Assembly: GCA_934045905.1 (NCBI GenBank)
Contig: OW203764.1
Coordinates: 20,327,685 to 20,391,684, forward strand
Source: Leuctra nigra
Lineage: Eukaryota > Arthropoda > Insecta > Plecoptera > Leuctridae
Reading direction: 5' to 3'
DNA: 64,000 nt
The notes beneath the pieces were generated by a model. The model had not been told where the DNA came from. It worked only from the letters and a program-made list of their open reading frames with translations, and did no database searches. The position numbers and the translations under genes are program-made. Shown here piece after piece: positions 36,826 through 47,355 of the stretch (positions are counted from its first letter, which is position 1; each line of letters opens with the position of its first letter).

Positions 36826-39800
36826 TTATACAGATCCAAAATCTTTCTGCCATTTTTGATACTTATTTGCAAGATGAGAAGCAGAAGGCTGAGTTTTAGC
36901 CAAAGCTTGTTCCACGTCTAGAGTTGTGATCGGTTTCAACAATAAGTTCGGTAATTTGGAATCTGGAACAACAGTTACAACATTAGCGACAAGTTAATAT
37001 TAAATGCAATGTATTCTGTGACTTAAAAAATAAAGTAATTATAATTGTATTCAGTTACTTTCTTTATTGAAAATTGTAACTGTAACTTTTATCCCGTTAC
37101 AATTTTGAGTAGCTTTACCGATATGTAAAATGTTATTATTTAATCCATCACTGAATAACGTAAAATGTCCGATTCGTTCGAAAATGGTAAAAAATCAACC
37201 CTCTAGAAGGCATAAAATGACAAAAAAATTCTAAAAAGCCGCTGGACTGGACTTTTTTCTTGTCCAGCCAGACCTGTTCACTATCTTCAGTTATCAGTCA
37301 AAACTTAATTCAATCCCTTCAAATGTAAAAAAATTCGAGGAATAATGCTTCCAAATTGAAAGTAACTGCTGTCAATATGAAAGCATAGAAAGTAACTGTA
37401 ACTTAACACTGATACTTTTCGTTCGAAAAGTAACTGTATCGGTGTTACTTTTGAAACCCCTGTAACTGTAGCTGTAACACTGTTAGAGTTTTGAGCAAGT
37501 AACTGTAGGTAACTGTAAAACTGCTACATTTTAAAAGTAACTTTGAAAACACTGTACATTAGGTATGCAAATTAAAGCTATTGCCAGGTTATTCTTTTTA
37601 ACTTTCCTTATGAAATCTTGTCATGCTAACAATTTATTTCTTGATATCAAATTTTGTAAGTTCAATTTTTTGTTAATATTACAAAGATGTTCAAAGCATG
37701 TTTCCTGACTAAAACAAAAAAGTGTAACAATTTTGAATAAGATGATAAGTAGGCATTTAGCTTCTCGTTGATAATTACCACTTTGATGAGTCTCTAAAAC
37801 AGAAAAGACTTGTCGCATGGCGGCCATTGCTGCTTCTTTACAGATTAACTTGATGTCTGATCCCGAGTAGTTAGCTGTCGCGTGAGCTAGCCGAGTATAG
37901 TCGAGCTCGGAACGTAGCACAGGCTTTCTCATGACAATAGGAGGCAAGTGGTGTCGGAACATCGCCTCACGGGCTTGCAAGTTGGGCAAGTCAACCAATA
38001 TCCTCTTCTCCAAACGTCTCAACATCGCTACATCAAGCTCCCAAGGGAGATTTGAGGTAGCTAGAAGGAAGACTTTATCATCGCTCTGTGATATACCATC
38101 AAGCTGAATGAGTAACTCAGATTTGAGCCGTCGTGAACCTTCGTGCTCTGCAACATCTCGGTGAGAAGCCAAGGCATCAAGTTCGTCGAGGAAAATAGTC
38201 GATGGCGCATGGTATCGCGCAAGCTCAAACATAACTCGTACTAGTTTCTCCGAGTCTCCTCGCCATTTGCTGACAATTGAGCTGGCAGAAATGTTGAAGA
38301 ATGTTGTTTGACATTCCGTGGCTACAGCCTTTGCTAACAGCGTTTTACCCGTCCCGGATGGGCCGTATAATAAAAGTCCTTTCCATGGCGAGAGAATGCC
38401 AGAAAATAATTCGGGATATTTAATAGGATATACAACGGCTTCCTTCAAAAGTCTTTTAGCTTCATCCAAACCCATAATATCACTCCACCGAGTGTTTAAA
38501 TTTGTCATGCAGATCTCTTTTGAGATTGTTTCAGCATACTCTCTCCACTCGCTTGTAAGACCTACGTAAGCTCCTAGCGGTTTTAGTATTTTGTCATAGC
38601 TCAGAGTGTTCTGCATGTCACTGCTTTTTACAGAGGTGTCTGGTGTTCTTAAAGGTGTAACAGTTAGCTCCGAATCTATTAAATTACTTCTGGGATGCTG
38701 AGTGGCACTTATTAGATGGGAATGAGCAGACCCACTTTTGGGTTGCTGTTTGTTCTCTTGAATTTTTGGAGATGCATAAATTTTAGATGAACTTATGTTT
38801 CTTTTTTTGAGATCTCTTTTGGAAGAAGATGGTAAACATTCTAAATCGTCTGGAGTAATGTTCTTTTTGCAAATTTTGGGATATTTTTGGAAGCGCATGT
38901 GATAGTACGCCTCATACTCGTGAATGATGTTTGGTAAGTCAATATTATCACAAATTTGATATTGATTTGTGAGCTGTGCTTCATCACGGAACGCTCGAGC
39001 GGATTCAAAATATCCCTCATCTCTCAAAAAGCCGAGTACCAAATACAATGTTTGCCTCTTTTTCTCCTTTGCTTTTTTCTCCTCCTGGAAATTGAAATTG
39101 ATTTTGTTATGGGCTTGGCATAATTTATTTAAATTATGTCATTACGAGGAGGATGGTTGATGTGTCTTCACAAATTGAGATAAGTAGGGAATCCAAATTT
39201 GTAATCAATCAAAATTAAAATTAAACTGTTTATTCGAATTTTGAATAATTTGATTATAAATTCGTAAATTAAGTACACATTGGAGTTTTATAATGGATTC
39301 AATCATATAAACATTTTATTTTTTAGTTTGGTGAACCCTCACTCATTGGAAATAAATTGTTAGATTGTGGGTGTGGGAGGGGGGAAGGGTTATACTGAAG
39401 AATCTACAACTTAGTATCTACAGAATTTAGGGTGTATACACGTTTGAACAGCTTCTACTCTAATCATCTTCGTACTACTCATGCTGTCTATTTATATGAC
39501 TGTGCATATAAGCAGAACAAAGTTGCTCAAACCAAAAAAAATCAACCAAAAGTTCTGAATCATCTTTTTTTTACTATTTTCCAACAGGCAGTGCCAAAAA
39601 GTTTTTTTTGCAAAGACTGGCATGAAATAAAATTGCAACATTTGGCTTTGTTGACTGAATATTGTGTAACCTAAACCATAGACATTTATACTCACTGCGT
39701 TCAGTGAGTATAAATGTCTATGCCTAAACCATAATATGTACCTATTTGTAACAATTAAAAAAGGCTCATTTTTGCCAGAAATTGTCGCTCTAAGCACAAT

Positions 39801-39991
39801 TATTATTCTGCAAATCGAAGAAGACTGCGCAATGATAGTTTTATGATATTTTTACCACGAGAGGTAGAATGTAGAAAAAGCTTTTTATTGAGTTAAAAAC
39901 CCTCCCTCATGGTACGAGAGTATATAAAAATACTTACATTTTCTCTTATATTATGAGACACCCTAATACTCGAGTAAGTTAATTCAGACAT
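36826..39991 (-). CDS. KATNAL2: Katanin p60 A-like 2 (KATNAL2) AAA ATPase
   Basis: Exons 39938-39991 (ATG), 37779-39084 and 36826-36962 (TAA) total 1497 nt, 498 aa. The start MSELTYSSIRVSHN matches the KATNAL2 N-terminus. A LisH-type segment follows (LYLVLGFLRDEGYFESA, CDNIDLPNI, FQKYPKI). After a Ser/Lys-rich linker comes the AAA domain: Walker A GPSGTGKT (about residue 259), Walker B TIFLDELDAL, sensor AT-SNLPWELD, arginine-finger region LRRLEKRI, and SGSDIKLICKEAAM. The C-terminal helix ends KYQKWQKDFGSV as in the family. Katanin-like ATPases sever or remodel microtubules; KATNAL2 acts in spermatids and basal bodies of mammals. Exon 2 continues open past its donor for about 50 codons, so intron retention would give a different tail. 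Confidence 0.95.
37020..37560. repeat. GTAACTGTAAC-rich degenerate repeat in KATNAL2 intron 2
   Basis: At least ten occurrences of GTAACTGTA or AAAGTAACT in both orientations over 540 bp, with a perfect palindrome TTTTCGTTCGAAAAG-like centre near 37418. Probably an old mobile element end; termini not resolved. Confidence 0.45.
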
Positions 39992-40218
39992 GTATACTTT
40001 TCAAATTATTATAAAACTAAATATTACAATCGCCGAATTCGCAGTTTGTTTGAAAACACGACGGCTAGTCGATATAGTCATCTCGTTGTCATGGTGATTT
40101 CGAGTGCACGATATCTCGATATAACTCGAAGTTTACTGCAGAGACAGTTTCTGATCGATTTTATGTGCCCCTGGCCACCTCTGCATCGCTGCATGACACC
40201 CCGCAACAAGCCTCAACT
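39992..40218. promoter_or_regulatory. Divergent promoter region, KATNAL2 / VWC gene
   Basis: Only 227 bp separate the two start codons, pointing away from each other, so a shared bidirectional promoter is likely. It contains the short symmetric elements GATATAGTCATCTCG and CGATATCTCGATATAACTCG. Confidence 0.5.
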
Positions 40219-43200
40219 ATGTTTAGTTTAAGATTTTTCATATTGAATATTTCGTTTCTAGCAGGAATTTTAGGTAAGCTATAGTTTCTTATTACCTAAT
40301 ATATTTTTTTGATAATAGTTGATATTTTATCTGATTTTTAATACTCAAGAAAGTGTACCACAAACAAAGATACTTTATTGCAACCTTCAAATTTTAAACC
40401 GCATCATTCAAGGTTCATATCAGTTTACTTTATAGTTTGAGATGAATGTAAAAGGATTTGAACGCAATGAGATTTATACAAATAATGTGCGTACTAATCG
40501 ATTTATTATAGATGGTTGACGAGAAATGACCAACGCAATTTTCTGACCTAGGTCTACTTGATATCTAGGTACCTAGTTCAGGATTTAAACTCAATATCTT
40601 GGCCATAGTCGATTTTGCAAAATGACCATGTAAAACCCGTTTTGTAGAACGAATGATATGATGTACATTCATGTAAAATTTTGGATAGGTATATTATTGT
40701 TTCATCATTTTTATCCCACAATACGAAAAAAACGAATTGTTGTTTTCAAAATAAATGTCTGAAGTCTGAATGACAAGGACCAATCATGATTCAAGATCAA
40801 AAATAATGCAAATAACCATGTTTTAACCGAATTTCTTCAAGTAAAATACGGGTTTCACTTCTAAATTCTTCAGATAGTATTATAAGGTATTGTGACAGTT
40901 AAAACTAAATTACAGTTTGTTTTAAGTTTGGCTTTAATTTGTTAAAAGTACTTAAACTTAAGTCTGTATTCAAATCATTGATACCCATTTGAAATCTAGT
41001 AAAACTTTTTCATATCCTAGTATTTTGTCAAGAGTTTTGGTCCACCCACCGTAGTAGATTTCACATTTAAATATTAATAGCTTCTCCCACCATACTCTTC
41101 ACTCTTGCTTTTTCTTATTTTGTTGTCATTCTCCAAATGGTTTCGACATTGGATTAATAGCAACATTTTTATTAATATCACGCTGTAACGTTACGAAAGC
41201 AGTGACGACAAATTTCTGGAGCACATTCATAAGCCAGTCTTGTCAAGAACTATAAGATGTATTTAGTTACCTTAAAGCAATTATTCATTCACATAATTTA
41301 AATAAACTTTTAAATAAACATCTAATTTCGTACAAGCTAAAATAAGATTTAAAAAAAATCATTTACGAGCGACTGGCATCCACATTTCATTTCAAGGAAT
41401 TATATTCGATCATTTGGTACAAAATTAAGTTCCTAGGTCTGGAAGCGTAATATTGAATTGAGTTTTGTAGAATTTGTAGAAAAACTAGTATTATGCAATG
41501 CAACTGTTTCATAGCCCGGTTTTAGTTTTCTAAATGTAGTGACAGTTGAACATGCACATTTCACATTACGTTTGGATTAAAAATACAACATTCGATCTGC
41601 CTTCTATGGCTTTTCTTCATCATTCAATCCGGACTTTAGTGTCTTCATTGTTTACCAGCGTACCCAGTCTCGATGTTTACTACTGGCAGCGTTTTCAATC
41701 GCTACTTAGAAAATGCCAGCGTGCCCCCACTCTACTTAGAAAATGCCAGCGTGCCCACTTTCTACTTAGAAAATGCCAGCATGCCCACTTTCTACTTAGA
41801 AAATGCCAGCGTGCCCACTTTCTACTTAGAAAATGCCAGCGTGCCCACACTCTACTTAGAAAATGCCAGCGTGCCCACACTCTACTTAGAAAATGCCAGC
41901 GTGCCAACACTCTACTTAGAAAATGCCAGCGTGGCCACTTTCTACTTAGAAGTACCAGCGCGTCTCCTTTATACTTTGATAATGCCAGAGTGAAAATGCC
42001 AGACTTTCCGGTTTGAAAATGCTAGAGTATCCACTTTCGACTTTGATAATACCAGAGGGTCCACTTTCTACTTAGAAAATACCAGACGGTCTACTTTCTA
42101 CTTAGAAAAGTCCAGTGTGCCCTTGTTTCTACTTTAAAAAGTCTACTTTCTAATATTGATAGAATATTCATGGATTAATAACTTTTATTATGTTTAGATC
42201 AATTTTTCAACTTTGGGAAGAAGTATTTAAAGTGAAGGATACTTAAAATTATGGGGTGCAGGATTGTAACTAATTAATTATATCGTTGTTCTCGAATTGC
42301 AATTCTTTGTTAAAACATGATAATTAATTTGAACTAATCATATGGGAACCAGGGTTTCGTTCAAATAAAAAATATTAAAATCTCTTACCTCTAAATTTAA
42401 AAAAATTCAAAATGTACTAGTGAAATTAAAAATTGCATTTACTTGGTTGTATATTAAACCCATCACTGTAAATAAAATCCTATACGACCATAGATATGTG
42501 TTTCCTGATCATGTAAAATGATCTATGATTGATTAACACTTCCTTCTTGTACAGTCTAATAGTCTCACAGGCAAGTACAATTTCTTCTGTTATCAGTAGT
42601 GGGTATGAACTTTTAAAATGATCGCGTTTCGTTATTTTAAAAACATTTAGGCATTTTATACTGAAAAAAAACAATAATTTAATTTTTTCTATGCATGAAC
42701 TGCAAGGAACGTCACCAATAAAAAAATATTTATATTTTGTAACATTCATTCGTTACTGTGCTAGTGCCTAGTACCACCTATTTTAAGAAAGAGGGATGCT
42801 TTCAAAATATAATTCAGTATATTATGATTAAGTGTTCCCTATTGAATAAAAAAACATATTTCAATTAAAATCCTTTCATCTTTGGTAGGTACCGTCACAT
42901 ACAGTAACATCAATTTTTAAGAATGTACACTTTATTTTGGAAATATTTAAGAAATTAATTAAATTACTTTTTTTAGTAACTGACACTTGTTTTCCAATTC
43001 ACAAAAAAAATAACTCGCAATACTTCTTCTAGGCATGAACTAAACATTTGATGAACATCAAAACTAGCGAATTCACTTTTGAACATTCCGAGAGTTATTA
43101 TACTACATGCCGAGATGACAACGAAAAACAAAACAACGAAAAACAGACCTTATGGAAATGGAATATTTAACATACGATTGACCAGTAATTTTTCGAAGTT

Positions 43201-44575
43201 TGTCACCTTAATCTCAAAATCGAATTGTTGCATTTCTTTCGTTAATGATCCCAATCTCCCCCTCAACACTGTCAGTCCTACCTAATCATCAGCCTCAATG
43301 CATTGTTGCACTCCATGTTGCCTGTCTAACTGTACCTTCATGTGACGATGTCTAGATGCTCTGGAAGAGGATTGCACCGATTTCCAAGGCAATACGATAA
43401 TCCACGGCCTACTATACGTACCAGGGCCGAATGTGTGCTCGTTGTGTGTTTGCTACCACAGCGAACCTATGTGGTGCAAGACCATCTACTGTGATCCTCC
43501 CTATGTGAGCTTCAAAAACTATAGCAAGGTGGATTGATTTGAGCCTAGCCTGCATCTAACGTTTGAAAAACGTTGCTTGTACTCTTCAGTTTCATTATTA
43601 CTTTGGTTTTAATAACAGATACAAAGTTCAGACGATATTAAAGACAATGGGGTATTTATTTAAAAAAGTTCAGATCACTTCATTCATTCATTCATATTAT
43701 GAATATTATAAGTAGGATGTAATACCTGAATTACTACACTCTTACTTACTTTTCCTATTCTCACTTTCCTATTAGAGTTTTTACATTTTTTGATGTTATT
43801 TTGAAATCCGGCACCTCCATATTCTACTTTAACATCACCTTTGTATCTCCATATCATTTTCTCATGTTTTAAAGGTTTTAAAGTGCAAGTGCAAGTGCAT
43901 ATGTGAATGTGATCGTAACTGTGAGTGTCCTAGATATACGTGACATGCTCGATTTGTGATGTGTGATTATTCTTAAGTTTAATAACATGCACAGTTTTCT
44001 TGATTTATGAAAGTCTGAATGAATGCCGATTAAAAGCTAGTAGACCAAGGGAATACAGTGTGGGAAAAGAGATATAGAAGTTTTGATTTGTTTTATGCAT
44101 GCGATGCACCAGTGTTGCACTTGATGACGTGTCGTGTCGTGTATTAATGTTCTGTCAAGCATCTCCAACTTCGACTGCTGTGGATTTACGCTAGGTGATC
44201 CCTAGAGTGTGTGCATATTGGCTCGTTTGTGTAAGGCTGTTTGTTCAATGTTGTTTTCTATCCACCTTTAGATACAAACAAATGGGTTAACACAATGTCG
44301 CAAAAAGGAACTAATAATCTAACTATGTGTGTTCTTTTTCCTCTCGATACCTTCTTCCCTCACCAAAGCCCGTGTATCTTTTTTCTCGACAGTTTTGCAA
44401 AAAGTACCGCGTAGGTCCGCATTGTTGTGAATTTACATGTTTGGATTCACCTCCGACTGGACCCGAACCCATGGATGGAGTTTTGGCAAAAGTAGAATCT
44501 TCTGCGGTGTGTACGGCAACAACGCAAATACTGACGACCATTTTGATGGCAACTTTAGCGTGGAAGGTGCAATGA
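40219..44575 (+). CDS. Small secreted or GPI-anchored VWC-domain protein
   Basis: Exons 40219-40273 (ATG, signal peptide [18 protein letters not shown]), 43356-43504 and 44393-44575 (TGA) join in phase to 128 aa. The mature part begins DALEEDC and has ten cysteines in the von Willebrand factor type C order: C, CSLC, VC, WC, YC, FC, then CCEFTC. The last 20 residues ([18 protein letters not shown] region) are hydrophobic, as in a GPI-attachment signal or single membrane anchor. VWC proteins commonly bind BMP-type ligands or matrix; for this one the partner is unknown. The exon 2 donor is TAT|GTGAGC; without splicing, ten more residues and TGA at 43537-43539 end the protein after six cysteines. 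A 30-bp minisatellite lies in the 3-kb first intron. I cannot name an exact orthologue. Confidence 0.8.
41701..42130. repeat. 30-bp minisatellite in VWC gene intron 1
   Basis: Eight near-perfect 30-bp units from 41701 to 41940 (core TACTTAGAAAATGCCAGCGT), then degenerate copies to about 42130. Because the period is a multiple of three, several frames stay open on both strands; this does not indicate a gene. There are no unique spacers, so it is not a CRISPR-like array. Confidence 0.93.
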
Positions 44576-46131
44576 GAACTACTGGTAAAAATACTTAAAA
44601 TATTATATTCAAATACTATTTTTTGTAAGTAGAATGCCCGATGATCACTTTCTCGATTTTAAGTTTCATACATTTGGAATCATGATCAAGCTATATCATG
44701 TAGCAAATTGACTTAAACACAGTCAAAATGACTGGTGTCCCCTTTACAAATAAGATTGGATGAAGGCAGATTTTGACAACATGAATAATCATTGAAATGG
44801 ACTTCCGGCTCTCTGCTTCTAATGTATTTTACGTCTTGACAAAATGACGTTTGATATTTAGACAAGAGAAGTACAACGAACGATGGTTGTTTCTCAGAGG
44901 CACAAACATAATATCGAAGGAGTAACGAATTATTTGAACACTCTTAAACCTAAGTGTCTCATTTTGTGAAATGCCAGCAGATGTTTCATTTCTAATTTTC
45001 ACTTTAGTATAACATCGAGTTGACTAGTTGTTTATCACAAAATTTTCAAAATTACATAAATTTTTTTATCCAAAATTCGGGTGCATCATTTAGATAAAAA
45101 CAGAGTATATTTTAAAATATGCGATTTTGTTCTCTAATTCCAGAATGAACTATTGTTCTGAATCCTGCACTCACCTTGGGTCTCATGCGCGCGCATCCAT
45201 GGCGTCGTATGCTTCGCTTCGTGCACATTTATTATATCTTTTGCTATAGACAATACTTTTACAATTATATTCCAATTATTTTGAAAGGAGTTTGAAGCTT
45301 GACAATATTTAAATCAAAATGAGTTTCTGTGCCGATATTTTAAAACCTATTGGCTATGATGAATGTCGATTGATTATTTCTATGAAATAATGTTCATTAA
45401 TATATTATATTTAATAGACTTTCTATATTGTAAGCATTGTTATGACATGATTGCATCTAGTAAATACGGGTTAGTTAAGATTGTTATTTCTTGGGACTAA
45501 ATTGCATTTCTTTATAGTCATTTTTAAATTTGTAGATGCAGAGTAGGTTTTTTAGGCAACGGCTTAACACCCCCAGTCCACTCCACAAAATGAAAATTTC
45601 AATTTCCCTAATAGATTACCAATACATGTTTTTATAGAATCCCATCCAAAAACTCAATCTATTATTCAAGTTTTGATGTAAAGATGCAATCATGGTCAAT
45701 TCTTTCCATGTCTTCTGCACGTCTCTAAAATATAGAACAAAATACTCATCAAATTGTTCACTCGAATTACCGACCGTTCACATTTACCTACTATTGTGAA
45801 CGCATACCTTTCGTAATAGTACTATAGAAACCATTACAGTCAATGGTTATTTGCATTTTACAATTCAGGCAATACAATTTTTAATAAAATGTTATTATGA
45901 CATATTCCAATAGGCACAATACCAAAACTGCTACAAATTGCGCACGTACATTCAGAAAAAAATCGTAAATCAATGGACGATAGTCCACTCTCCAAGTAAT
46001 TATAATATTTGTAGATCCTCTAAACAATCAAAATGTCTTTACGTCAGCGATTCGTAGCCTATTACCGATCTATTTCAGTAAAGTATGTACAACTTAAAAA
46101 ATAGATCTATTGATAGTATTGCGTAATAGCG

Positions 46132-46320
46132 ACGTTGCATGATGGAAGCTGTGGGGTGGGGAGAGCCAAGTTTCTTGACGGGTAAAAGCACAACGTTGCA
46201 TGATGGAAGTTGTGGGGTGGGGAGAGCCAAGTTTCTTGACGGGTAAAAGCACAACGGTGCATGATGGACGTTGTGGGGTGGGGAGAGCCAAGTTTCTTGA
46301 CGGGGTGAAGCACAACGTTG
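46132..46320. repeat. 61-bp tandem repeat, 3.1 copies
   Basis: Units start at 46132, 46193 and 46254, each ACGTTGCATGATGGA... followed by GTGGGGTGGGGAGAGCC and TTTCTTGACGGG; a partial fourth starts at 46315. Copies differ at only a few positions, so the expansion is recent. Confidence 0.92.
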
Positions 46321-46542
46321 TTGTTGGGAATGGAATTACAAGTATGACCTTAAATGATTCGATGATAAGTCTGAATTTGATGTTTCTAAAGCAATCAGAC
46401 TATTATTCGTGCACAGAGTTTAGTAGGTTTTCAATCAATTATTACGTATAGGTTGTCAGGATCTTAGCGGATAATATTTTAGATAAGAAATTTGGTACAT
46501 TTTTAGTACATTTAAATATTATTGTAAAGCTGAAACATGTAC

Positions 46543-46863
46543 GGGGCTGTCCATAAATGACGACACATTATTTAGTTTCCAGACTCCGTCGAGTAACTCA
46601 TAAAATATGCTTACTGTACTACTTGGTTTTACAACAATATATAAAATAAAAAGTGTGAATTATTTTGGGTAGGAAAAAATTTGTATAATATGAGATCTGA
46701 GGATCTGACATTTCGGAAACTGGCTCAGTTCTTCTCAGTGCCCAGACAAACAATCGATGACAGATTTTTTGAAAAATATTTAAAATGTATATTTTTATAT
46801 AATATATAGGTAAGAAACATTAGCTATATACATCATTCTAATTGTTATATATTGACAGCCCCT
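46543..46863. mobile_element. Small TIR element with possible 6-bp target duplication
   Basis: Begins GGGGCTGTCCATAAATGACG and ends GACAGCCCCT; ATGTAC occurs directly on both sides (46537-46542 and 46864-46869). The TCCATAAATKACG motif is shared with the ends of the 19.2-20.3 kb element. Confidence 0.55.
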
Positions 46864-47355
46864 ATGTACCATGGAATTAATGTACATCCAATGTAAATTA
46901 ATTGTTCGAAAAGGTAAAGAATTATGATCTATGTGACAACTGCATTAATTTTATAAATTTTCCAATTCATACGTTTCTTCGCATTAAGAAGTAGTTTATT
47001 TCTAGTTATTTAATAATATTTGGTATAAAACCATAGAAATGCTCTAGATTATTGCTCATAATAGATGTCTCAAACATCCAAACTCAGCATTGCCAATTAT
47101 ACTTACCAAATTACCACAAGTAATTCTTAGTTACGACATTTTAGAATCAAGTGAAGATGTTTAAAAAAAAGTATCTCTAAAGTGAAACAAAGTACTTATT
47201 CTAATAGTTTGCGGTTTGTGCTTAAATGGCTGTGACCAATCAATAAAAGTTATTAGAAAATTAAACTTGTCTGATTTTTTTACTTGCAAGCTTGAAAGCT
47301 GAAATAACAATTGCTCTACATGATTGTTAGGTAATGCATGTTCAGTTTGTTTCAA

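Larger units (their letters stand above)
44576..47355. other. Convergent intergenic region, VWC gene / RIIa-IQ gene
   Basis: Holds the 3' UTRs of both genes, a 61-bp tandem repeat, a small TIR element and otherwise A/T-rich unique sequence. No exon with domain or splice support found. Confidence 0.55.

Noticed and set aside
41701..41940. CRISPR-like regular 30-bp repeats
   Set aside because: The units are head to tail with no unique spacers and lie in a eukaryotic intron; it is a minisatellite.
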